Shown here one piece after another: positions 12,944-22,669 of a DNA stretch of 64,000 nucleotides; within the stretch, counting starts at the first letter, position 1, and each line of letters opens with the position of its first letter. Below the pieces are notes generated by a model, which was not told the DNA's origin, did no database searches, and saw nothing but the letters and a program-made list of their open reading frames with translations. Source of the stretch: Cavenderia fasciculata (Eukaryota > Evosea > Eumycetozoa > Acytosteliales > Cavenderiaceae); assembly GCF_000203815.1 (NCBI RefSeq), contig NW_004457708.1, positions 1,054,001 to 1,118,000 of the forward strand, read 5' to 3'. A program made the translations under genes and the position numbers.

Positions 12944-13633
12944 CTCTCTCTCTAAATATAAAAGAAAGATAGATATATACTAATACTAATACAAATAAAA
13001 TAGATAGATAATTAATGAATGAATGAAAACGACGACATCCTCCACAGATTTACGGTGTTAAAAAAAAAAATCCGTGTACAATATTAAATTTTTAATCAAA
13101 CATGTTCATCATTTATCAAGTTTTAATCAAAAGTATAATATATACAATAATTTGAAGTATAAATTATATAATATAATTATATATAATATCATAATACTAT
13201 TCGGATTATTTAGTTTTCAAAGTGAGAGAATACCGTAATTGTTTTTTTGTTGGTGATGGATGAAAAAGGAAATTGTTTTTTAGTTTTTAGTTTTTTTTTT
13301 TTTTTAATTAAAAATAAAAATAATAATAATATTAATATTAATAATTAAATCTTTTCCGTATTGAAAAGACAGTTTCCAATGAAACTATAGTTCTTCTCTT
13401 TCTTGGGTTGTTAAATTTAATTTAAATTTTAATATTATTTATTTTTTTAATATTTTGATTTTGTTATAAGAGTTGTCAGAGAGACAGTAGATTGAACAAC
13501 AAGGTGGATAGAGAAAAAAAGAGTAGAAAGGTTGCAGTTTATAGTAAAATAATAATATTTAAAGATAATAATTAAATCATTCATAATTAATACCAAAAGG
13601 ATAATAATAATAATAATAATAATAATTTGAAAA
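12944..13633. other. Divergent intergenic region
   Basis: This 690-base AT-rich spacer lies between two divergently transcribed genes, so it must hold both upstream regions. It contains long T and A runs and an (ATA)n microsatellite at about 13601-13626, just before the plus-strand ATG. I see no RNA gene and no further coding region. Confidence 0.6.
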
Positions 13634-14683
13634 ATGGTTAAAATAGTTAATGGTAATATTATAAGAGAATCTTCAGTTTTGACTTCAAAGTCGTGTCGTA
13701 GAAGACACTCTATCTCTGACATTTTAGATTCTCGATTTGAAACAATCCAAAATTTAAATAATAATAATTATAACAATCCAAAACATCATGTAAGCCAACA
13801 TGAAAATGTCAAACACGATGAATTAATGCATCGTGGTGGAGGAGGAGGAGGAGGTAGTGTAGATGACCTTCATCACCATTTCAACAACCACAACCACAAC
13901 CAACACCAACACCAAAAGAATAGTAATAGTCAAGAGATTATTCATCACCAACAACACCAACAACACCAATTGTTGCAACAGTCTAAAAAGGGGTTACCGC
14001 ATTCGACACGTCTCCGTGACGGAAGCATTGCTCCACCCTGTTCTCCAGCAGTCCAACAAAACTCGTATGATGATGTTGATAACAACAACCATCATGACAA
14101 TGATCATGCATTGAGTATATTGGATAAAGCTAATACTTATGGAGAGACAGTCCGATATTTCTTGTTGGGTAACATTACTCGTCGTATCAGTCGATACTAC
14201 AAATACATCGACAGTCGCATGGACCCGATGAAACAACGTGCCATCATATTTGGTATACCCATTCCAGTCGGGTTACTATTCCTCTCCATGTTGATTGCAC
14301 TAGTCACTGGTGGTATTGAAATACTTTTAGTAGATATTCTATTAATCTATATGGGTACACAATTCAACCGATTGAATTCAAACCAACAACAATACCAACA
14401 ACAACAACCAGACTTAAACCTTCAACAAACCAATGGATACCATCACCTACACCACAACGTTGCCAATCATCCAATAGGCGGTCACAATAGTCATGCTTGC
14501 AATCAATTTGGACACCAATACCATTTAGCTACCAATCCAACCTTTAGACCATTACATTATAACATTCAATCTGCTCGTCGTAATTCTACTTCTGTTGTAT
14601 GTATCTCTCACTCTCAAAGAGATTCATCATTCTATCTCTATCTCTTCTTACTAACATATAATCTATTTCTACAAAAAATATAA
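13634..14683 (+). CDS. His/Gln/Asn-rich protein with a double membrane hairpin
   Basis: A 349-codon open frame beginning MVKIVNGNII. The first half is dominated by Asn, His, Gln and Gly runs typical of dictyostelid low-complexity inserts. The segment at about residues 203-240 (IPIPVGLLFLSMLIAL, then a Gly-rich break, then ILLVDILLIYMG) is hydrophobic and fits two closely spaced membrane helices. A basic-aromatic stretch (RRISRYYKYIDSRMDPMKQR) precedes it. The last about 30 residues, after STSV, may be a read-through intron: a GTATGT donor sits in frame at 14597, with several AG acceptors near 14692-14701 that would replace the tail with a short different one. I do not recognise the family. 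The hairpin suggests a membrane-shaping or anchoring role, which is speculation. Confidence 0.7.
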   Translation: MVKIVNGNIIRESSVLTSKSCRRRHSISDILDSRFETIQNLNNNNYNNPKHHVSQHENVKHDELMHRGGGGGGGSVDDLHHHFNNHNHNQHQHQKNSNSQEIIHHQQHQQHQLLQQSKKGLPHSTRLRDGSIAPPCSPAVQQNSYDDVDNNNHHDNDHALSILDKANTYGETVRYFLLGNITRRISRYYKYIDSRMDPMKQRAIIFGIPIPVGLLFLSMLIALVTGGIEILLVDILLIYMGTQFNRLNSNQQQYQQQQPDLNLQQTNGYHHLHHNVANHPIGGHNSHACNQFGHQYHLATNPTFRPLHYNIQSARRNSTSVVCISHSQRDSSFYLYLFLLTYNLFLQKI

Positions 14684-14810
14684 AGATAAGTAGAAGAAGA
14701 GGATCCCTAACTACACTGTCTGATTTAAATCATCATAAATATTGAAAATAAACTATGAAAGAACTTGTGCTTGTGAGAGGTAAACGTTTGATAGATTTTT
14801 ATTTAAAATT

Positions 14811-14990
14811 ATGTATAAAATTTTGGGTGCGTATGATATTCCCGAAAATGATCAAGCAATGAAGATACTAGCTCCTATGACTTCATCTGATTCATCTATC
14901 ATTAATGCTTTATATCATTCGATTATTTGTCTATCTATTCATAGGAATAACAAGTACAATCATGTTGTTATCAAGAAGAGTATTACGTAG
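14811..14990 (+). other. Upstream ORF overlapping the COQ5 start
   Basis: A 59-codon frame begins with ATG at 14811 (MYKILGAYDIPENDQAMK) and ends with TAG at 14988-14990, out of frame with and overlapping the COQ5 start at 14962. Its base composition is richer in G/C than ordinary spacer. It could be an upstream ORF that damps COQ5 translation, or chance. No family is recognised. Confidence 0.35.
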
Positions 14991-16083
14991 TTCAGTTTCA
15001 TTTATTAGAGGTTATTCTAGTACTACTACAGGTAGTACTAGTAATAACACTACTTCTTCAAATAATAGTTATCAATCATCATCTACTCAATCATCATCAG
15101 AATCTAAACAACAAACACATTTTGGTTTCAAAACTATCAATGCAGAGGAAAAAGAGACAATGGTAAAGAGTGTATTTGATGCAGTTGCTTCAAAGTATGA
15201 TGTTATGAACGATGCAATGAGTTTGGGTATTCATAGATTGTGGAAGGATGAATTCATGAATACTTTAAATCCAGTACCTGGTTCTCATTTATTAGATGTT
15301 GCTGGTGGTACAGGTAAAGAAGAAGAAAAGATAAAAGAACAAAGTAAAAGATGATCTTTACTGACTTACTTTATTATCTATTTTTAGGTGATATATCATT
15401 TAGATTCATAGACAAGATTAAATCAAACCCATATTATCTACCAAACCCACATCCTGGACAATTAAGTAGTACAGCTTCACTGTCATCATCTGCCATTGTA
15501 TATGATATCAATCAAGCAATGTTGGATGAAGGTCAAAAGAGAGCTATTCAAAATGGTTATACTAAAACTTCAGGTAACTAACAAAGATAACATAACAAAG
15601 ATAACAAAAGGCATAAATATAAGCAAAAGACATTATACTTACTTGCTTACTTATTTGTTTTGTTTAGACCCATCAATTGATTTCATTCAAGGAAATAGCG
15701 AACAATTACCATTTGAAGATGAATCATTTAATTGTTATACTATATCATTTGGTATTAGAAATTGTACAAATATCGATGTCGTGTTAAAGGAAGCATATAG
15801 AGTATTGAAAAAGGGTGGTAGATTCATGTGTCTTGAATTTAGTCAGATTCCAAACCCAGCACTGCGATTTGCCTATGACCAATATTCATTCAACGTCATT
15901 CCAATCCTCGGTCAAATGATTGCCGGTGATCGCGAAAGTTACCAATACCTAGTCGAAAGTATTCGTAAATTCCCAACTCAAGATAACTTTGCCGGTATGA
16001 TTCGTCAAGCTGGTTTCAAACAAGTTACCTACAAAAACCTTTCCTTTGGTATTTGTGCAATTCATTCTGGTTGGAAACTCTAA
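14962..16083 (+). CDS. coq5: COQ5, C-methyltransferase of ubiquinone synthesis
   Basis: Three exons: 14962-15313, 15388-15573 and 15668-16083. All join in frame, giving 317 residues. The protein is a class I SAM-dependent methyltransferase of the UbiE/COQ5 family. It carries the glycine-rich SAM motif [10 protein letters not shown] split by intron 1, the [19 protein letters not shown] signature, [29 protein letters not shown] and the C-terminal [11 protein letters not shown]. It methylates the 2-polyprenyl-6-methoxy-1,4-benzoquinol intermediate in mitochondria. The start at 14962 gives [11 protein letters not shown], an Arg/Ser-rich N-terminus suited to mitochondrial import; the in-frame ATG at 14905 would add a hydrophobic stretch and is less likely. 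Residues about 12-55 are a Ser/Thr/Asn-rich low-complexity insert. Confidence 0.95.
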
Positions 16084-16145
16084 AAGAAAAAGAAGAAAAG
16101 TAAATATAATTTAATAGTATTATACATTTATTTATTTATTATTTG

Positions 16146-17519
16146 TTATTTGTTATTTTTTTTATGAGCAAGTTGGATTGTATTGTGAATATTTAATGTA
16201 GAAGGTTTAGAACCTATTAATTTTAATTGTACAAGAGTAGATGGGATATTAGTGTAGGTTAAATCCTTGTCAAACGATGAACCAATGGTTAGATACTTTA
16301 AACTAGGTGGTAGAGATGAATCTTCAATGGTCGATGCAAACGCAGTTCCAAGGATTAGAGTCTCTAATTGGGAATCTTTAGCAAAAGTTGTAGAGGTGAT
16401 TGGATGATCATAAGTATCTCCAACATCCAAATAGACAAGTGACAGTGGTAGAATAGTAGAGTCTAATGAATGGTTAAACAAATGTCCAAAAGTAAGATGT
16501 TGTAAACCAAATGGTAAAAGATTTTTTGAAATAGGTTGGTTGAACCATGTTCCAAAAGATAGTTGTTTTAGGTCAAATGGAAGAACTTCTATTTTACTAT
16601 CGAATCTAGACCCAAACTTTAACACTTGCAGCGCGTTGGGAAGCACGTCTACCGTAATTGATTTGTTGAAAAAGTATCCAAACGACAGATAGGTCAGAGT
16701 TGGAGGAAACAAACCTTGACCAAGTGGTCTGTTAAAGTCATAGGGCATCTCGAGGTATTCAAGATTGGGTGGAAAGTCACCAGGTACAAATTGATCACTA
16801 TAACATATAGAGTTTTGACAGAACGTCAATTTGGTGATATTCGACGCTTGATTTAACTCTGCACTGCTAAACGAGACCCTTGGTAATTTGTAACGGAGGT
16901 TGAGCGTGGTCAGAGACAGCGGGTAGAATTTGGGTGTTGGCATTTTATCATTACACTGTAGCAGCGTCAATTCCTTGACTAATGGTGGGATGACACAATC
17001 TTTGTACGAAAAGAAACTAGTGTTGAGGCGAAGATAAATGGTCGACGCTGGAATTACAAGTTCGTTGCATTGAGAATCCAACGAGAATCTAAAAGTGGTG
17101 ATGGTCGATGGATAGTCTTGTTGTTTGGTATTGATCAACACATTGCCTTTAATGGACAGTTCTTCTATATCTTGTGGGAATACGAGTGGTTCTAACTGCT
17201 CGAGTTGGGCAACCGACAAGATATCGATATCATTTCGAATGACGATTGATCGTAGACGAGGACCCATATCCTCTTGCTCTGAATAACGAGACAGTACCTT
17301 TAAAAAGTAAGAGTACCGACTGCGATGTACCGTAATCTCTCTGTAGCAATTGAGTAATGCCAACAGAGGTTTAAAGTCTGGGTCAAAATAGGCATGATCC
17401 AATTCTATCAATCTTTTCTTTCTCGTTCCTTTACATGTATCATACAATGATAGTGTATCATCGGAATCTAATAATCTATATATCTTTGCTATTACTACAT
17501 ATGATAATTTATTTATCAT
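16146..17519 (-). CDS. FNIP-repeat protein with F-box-like N-terminus
   Basis: A single-exon, 457-residue protein. The N-terminus (LSYVVIAKIYRLLDSDDTLSLYDTCK) resembles a degenerate F-box of the kind found before FNIP arrays in dictyostelids. From about residue 220 onward it carries tandem units of about 22 residues built on L..LP..L..L.FG..F(N/D).(P/S)I, for example LSFGYFFNKSI, LKFGSRFDSKI, LSFGTWFNQPI and LTFGHLFNHSL. These are FNIP repeats, a leucine-rich-repeat variant hugely expanded in social amoebae. A role as a substrate adaptor for ubiquitin ligation is inferred from the F-box-like region and is unproven. It lies in the same orientation as the next gene, with 163 bases between its start and that gene's stop. 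Confidence 0.9.
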   Translation of the reverse strand: MINKLSYVVIAKIYRLLDSDDTLSLYDTCKGTRKKRLIELDHAYFDPDFKPLLALLNCYREITVHRSRYSYFLKVLSRYSEQEDMGPRLRSIVIRNDIDILSVAQLEQLEPLVFPQDIEELSIKGNVLINTKQQDYPSTITTFRFSLDSQCNELVIPASTIYLRLNTSFFSYKDCVIPPLVKELTLLQCNDKMPTPKFYPLSLTTLNLRYKLPRVSFSSAELNQASNITKLTFCQNSICYSDQFVPGDFPPNLEYLEMPYDFNRPLGQGLFPPTLTYLSFGYFFNKSITVDVLPNALQVLKFGSRFDSKIEVLPFDLKQLSFGTWFNQPISKNLLPFGLQHLTFGHLFNHSLDSTILPLSLVYLDVGDTYDHPITSTTFAKDSQLETLILGTAFASTIEDSSLPPSLKYLTIGSSFDKDLTYTNIPSTLVQLKLIGSKPSTLNIHNTIQLAHKKNNK

Positions 17520-17682
17520 TTCTCGAAAAGTATAAAGAGACTATCTTATCTATCTTTTGAATCTAACTAAAACAATTGCGAACCATCAGATCATCTAGAT
17601 CTCTTTTCGTGGTTCGTGGCCCCAAGATCTTTTTTTTTTTGATACAAATTAAATTAATTTATTTATTAATTATTGTTTTGAT

Positions 17683-20439
17683 TTAGTTGGGATGTCTAAA
17701 TTGAGCCAAATGATCTTCATTCTTTCTATAACAGGATCCCCAATATTTACATTTTGGTTTACTTGATGATCTAGTCTTGGGTGGTTCAAAGTCTGAATCA
17801 AAATCATCATCGTCGTCATCTTGATCTTTAGGTGGAACATAATCTTCATCTGATCCTTCGTCTTCTAGATAATCATCTTCATCAATGAAATCATCGTCAT
17901 AGTCGTATTCATCTTCATCTTTCTTTTTCTTTTTGACTTGTTTTTTGGCTGGTGCTTTGGTGGTTGATTTTCTCTTTTTATCTTCCTTTTTCTCTTCCTT
18001 TGCTGCCAACTCGTTCTCTTCATCTTGTAACTTTCTAGCAAATTCTTCATCATCATCAAAATTATATTTCTTTTTTCCAATTGTTCCAAGTGAAATATTA
18101 TTATTCTTCTTTTCATTATTTTTCTTTTCATTATCATTATTTTTCTTGTTGTCACTACTACTACTATCAGTCTTGTTTGATTTACTATTATTATTATTGT
18201 TACTTGTTGTATTATTATTTGAGTTGATATTTTTAATAGTTTCAACAATTAAAGCATATTTTCTATTAGAGAAACTAATGACATCACCATCGGCCAATTG
18301 TGCAGGAGTATCAAATGGTACGGTTGAATAATCGTCTGATCCATTTTCCTTGATGTATAAATGGTTGATACCCAACTTTACAATTTCGATAATAGTTCGA
18401 GCACCAACAATCTTTGCAGTAATGAGTGCTTGTCTTCTACTAATAGCTAGATCCATAATTCCTAAAACAGTTCTACCCAATTCTGTTTCTACTCCATCAT
18501 ATAATGGAATCTTTGTACCATCTTCTTTAATTAAATTTGCTACTATTAATTTATCACCACCATCATTACTACTATGACTATTGTTTGAAGTTGTAGTTGT
18601 AGTAGTCGTTGATGTAGTTGATGGAGATGAAGTTTGTTGTTGACTATTACTTTTTGTTGATTTTGATTCTAATTTAATAGTTGATTGTTCTTCTTCTTGA
18701 TTTTCATCTACATGATCGTCTTCATCTTCTTCATCGTCATCGTCATGTGAAGGAGGTAACCAATCGATCAAAGAATTATCCATACTCTTTAAACTATCAT
18801 TAATCTGTTTTAAAACATTTGAACTGAGGAATGTTTCTAAAATTGGGTTTGGTGTTTCCAATATTTCAATTGGTATAACTCCCATTGATTCAGATTGTAT
18901 AGTTTCAATCTATAGATTAAAAATAAATTAATTAATTAAATTGATCTATTTTATATTTGTTGCTTTTCTTCATTTTCATTTCTTACAATTGATTTCCAAT
19001 TATGAGAATGTTTACCACCAATTACAAAAACAACACCTTTGACATCTTCAGCATCGATTTTAGTTGAAAAGATGGTACGGATGATTTCTTCAATGACAGG
19101 ACGCCAGAATTGTTCGTGTGGCTTTTTGTCATCTTCGTCGTCTTCGGTGACTGTGAGTTGAGTGTTGAGCCACAAGACACCTTGTCTGGCGACGACCTTG
19201 AACCACTCACGCGCACTGTCTGTTGGTAGATCAACCTCTCTGAGGACACCTCTGACAGTGTCAATATCGTCGTCCTTTGTAATGACACCCTTGTACATCA
19301 GAGCAGCACGTACAAGGTTAATGACAGTCTTGCGTCCATCCAATTTCCATGAATTTGATTGTTGATCACAAAATGCATATCCACTTGCGCTAGATCGCTT
19401 TGCAATTGGATTCTGTCCTAAAAATACAACTTTACAATTGATTGGTGACCCAACTGCATTCAATGATGAAAATACATATCTATTATCTGGTAAATATTTT
19501 GAATTTCTATTCTTTCCTAAAAATTCATTTAATCCAAGCTAGAAAAGAAAAGAAATAATTATTAATTATTATTATTATTATTCTATTTCTTATTCTTATT
19601 CTATTTTACACATACAGTATCAGCACACTTTTCTCCACCTAATCCTTGTAACCAAGATTTTGATAAAACAGATTTAATGTCCAAGTTTTGTGGAGTCAAT
19701 GAAGGTTTGGTTGGTTTATGATCATCCTTGTCCTTTGGTGGTGTAGATTTCTTTTTGGAAGAAGTATGATGATTATTATCATCAGAGTCATCAAATAATT
19801 CATCGTCATCGAAATTGTAAGTCTTTTTAACAGTAGCTTTTGATGATGATGATGATGATGATTTCTTATCACCACTAGTACTATCACCCTTCTTTTTAGA
19901 ATTTGTTGCTGCAAACTTCTTTGGTCCTTTCTTTTTTAGTAGACCATTTTTTTGTTCTAAACAATAAACAATAAATGTTGGTTAGATTAATCTTTCTCTT
20001 ATATGTTTTGATACGACATATACGTCAACAACTTACTATAAAGTAGATCTTTAATTTCAGCTTGATCTTTCTTTTCCAATTCTTCAAAACCTTCTAAATC
20101 TTCAATATCTTCTGCTCTTTTTGATGTCTTTCTTGCTCTACCTTGTGCCTATAGAAAGAAGAATAAGATGAAGATAGTTATACATATAAATATATATATG
20201 TTAGTAAAAGATATTCTTTTTCTTTTCTTTTTCTTTTTCCTTTCATTGTTTTTGCATACTCTAAAGAAACATTCAGAATGAAAGTAATCAGTTGCAACAC
20301 CATCGTCATCGAATCTATTCGATGGATACATCTTTGCTATTCTAACCGTATCCTTTGGTATATTTGCTTTGCAATCGGTCGACTTGCAAGATGATCTTGC
20401 AGTCTTTGCATATTCTACTCTAAATGTTCTATCTGCCAT
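17683..20439 (-). CDS. PARP-type zinc finger / UDG-like / FHA / PBZ fusion protein
   Basis: Five exons: 20439-20260, 20148-20037, 19956-19616, 19538-18987 and 18909-17683, giving 803 residues. Residues about 5-60 form a PARP-type zinc finger (C18-x4-C23...H54-x2-C57, with IPKD). Residues about 215-440 align with family-1 uracil-DNA glycosylase: KVVFLGQNP, GYAF, RQGVLWLNTQLTV, VVFVIGG and a final IDW. Asp of the GQDPYH motif is Asn254, Tyr is Ile, and the HPSP His is Thr414. The uracil-pocket Phe (267) and Asn (336) remain. Residues about 511-616 are an FHA domain (LGR, SRRQ). Acidic/basic tails lead to a terminal PBZ finger, C782-x5-C788-x6-H795-x5-H801, which in its family binds poly(ADP-ribose). 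The protein is probably nuclear and joins DNA-break, phosphoprotein and PAR binding to a base-excision fold that may be inactive. Confidence 0.9.
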
Positions 20440-20832
20440 TTAGATGTATATGTATGTATATTTGTCGTGTGTATATGCTTGTATAATATAATCTATTGAA
20501 ATCTCTCTCTTTGTGTGAGCGTTGAACAACAATAAAACAAGCAGTGAAGCATGTTCAAAAATATCCAACGGTAAAAAAACAAATTCGAAGAAAAAAGGTA
20601 CCTCCTCTGTGATAGGGTACCCTATCATTATGGATTAGTTAAAGCATTTTGATACATATGTATATCTACTATTTATTACTTTATTATTATATAAATTATA
20701 TCATAAACTTACTTTTTATGAGAAAAAAAAATAATGGTACAAAATTTTATTATTATTATTATTGAATGCCATGCCATCCATCCATCACACTATTATCTAT
20801 GAGCAGGAGGGATTTCCAACTCACCCCTTTGG
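20440..20832. other. Intergenic spacer
   Basis: AT-rich spacer upstream of the PARP-finger/UDG-like gene. Bases 20603-20629 hold a short inverted repeat around GGTACC (GGTACC...GGGTACC). An (ATT)n run lies near 20746-20763. No gene is seen. Confidence 0.5.
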
Positions 20833-22578
20833 TTAATCTGATAGAATGGAAGGATTAAAATGAAAAGGTTTCATATTTGTGGTGGCACCAATTAAAAAGG
20901 TTTGGATCAATGATTTTGATTCACTAAAATATCGGTGTTGATGAAATGCTAGTCGGTTTATATCTACTAATAAATATTGTACAGTGTCACTCGATAATAA
21001 TGCATCAAATATATCTTGATTAAATTGGTTCTCTGAAATATTCAATATTTTGATCGATTTGTTTTGTTTGAATGCTTGATCCAAATCTTGACTTGGTTCC
21101 AAATAATTATCACTAATGTCTAGTGCAACGATTGATTGGTTGGTCAATATTAATTGACAAAATGATGGGATGAATTGTTTAACCAATGTACCATTGGTCA
21201 ACATCAATGTTGTGATGGTTTGATTAAGAGATAGAGTCGAAAAGAATTGTGGTGAAATCATTTTCGGGAGCTTTGATAATCTAAGTAGTTCAATCGTACT
21301 ATTTTCTTTCCAAATTGATGTAAATGGCAATGCAAATCTTTTATCATTCACTATTGGTTGGTCTTGATTACTGATGTTAGCTTGGTCTTTTCTTTTTCCT
21401 TTTCCTTTTTTTGTTTTTTTTGTTTCTTTTGGTCGACATTTCTTTCATGTGGATTATTCAACCATAGTCTTTTCAAAGTTGTATTGTTGGTGAGATTGGT
21501 GCATAGTTGATCCCAGTCTTCTAGAGTATCTTCAATATTTAGGTCTAAATAACATGCCTCACATCTAGCATATCGTAAATCGCTATTTTCCAAATAACAA
21601 GTCACTATACCAGTTTTAAGAGATTGAATATTAAAGTCAGAACTTGTCAAAAGAAAGTTAGATCTCTCAATTCAATAAAGTCATGTTGAATGTTGATTTG
21701 ATGTGTTGGAATAGAGTTTGGTAGTCAAAATGAAAACGTCCACCTTCATCATCTTGGCCATTGCTAAACCCCACATTGAGATGGGTTGGCTTCAAGTCAT
21801 CATTTTATGACAGTCCTCGATAAGGTATATATTATCGAAATATCCATTGCTTGAGATTGATACGACTGTATTGGGGTCGAGTGGTCCTGTAAAAGATACA
21901 TTGCGAGGCCATTTTTGTCCTTCCCACACACGACTGTCAACGGTGATATCCAAGTTGACTTTAATCTTTGGAAACAAGTTGATAAACTGTGTGATGGCTT
22001 GCATCTCTTGTTGTTTCAAATTGTCTCCAACAATATATATAGATTTTAGGTGTGGTAGTAGAAGAGGTAATCTTGAAATATCAAACTCGATACTACAGTT
22101 TAGTGGTAGTTGTGAAGGTCCTCGAGAGATTCTTTATCGATCAATCTCCATTTAAGTGATTCTACTAGGTTGAGATCTTTTGATGATGAAAAGTAAGATT
22201 CTTTCAACGGACCAACAATCTTTAAACTTTTTGATGTTATTTGACGAGACACCTTCATCCACCATTTCGATACCAGTGCAATATTACTTATCTGTTTGAA
22301 TGTATGATGTTTGTTGAATGTCTTTTTAAGTTGTTGATCATTAGATGTGATGTCATCTGAGATGTTATGTACATAGATCCATTACAATAAGAACGATGAG
22401 TGTTTTTGTTATTATGAACCAACAAGTCAATGATGATCGATTGAATGTATTGAGATAGTTGTACATGCGCACCACCTAAGCAACCAACATCACTTGTTTG
22501 ATTATCTTTTGTAGTTGTTGTTGTTGTAGTTATAGTTGTACTGCTCATGATTTGTTTCTTATTATTAGAATAAAACAA
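20833..22578 (-). pseudogene. Broken F-box-like/leucine-rich-repeat gene
   Basis: One ancestral minus-strand gene can be followed across at least four frame breaks. The N-terminus (22578 or 22548) is a Thr run followed by TSDVGCLGGAH. Near 22340 the frame shifts into an F-box-like segment (KQISNIALVSKWWMKVSRQ) that ends at a stop near 22125. It resumes out of frame (LLPHLKSIYIVGDNLKQQE) to about 21795, shifts to HLNVGFSNGQDDEGG, and shifts again at about 21650 into LRR-like strands (NNTTLKRLWLNN). A last segment runs from 21351 to 20833 (TLMLTNGTLVKQF, ALDISDNYLEP, ILNISENQFNQ). Introns cannot explain the breaks, since most lack GT...AG pairs at the right places. It resembles the F-box/LRR families common in dictyostelids. 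Confidence 0.75.
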
Positions 22579-22669
22579 AAAAATGATAAAGTAGAAGATC
22601 GAAAGACCACATAAAAATGCACAATCAATATATTATTTTTAAAAACACAGGAAACAAGAAAGACAACAT

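Noticed and set aside
21340-21440. Intron joining the two LRR segments at 21351
   Set aside because: The available GT donors and the AATAG acceptor do not give a matching phase; a frame break fits better.
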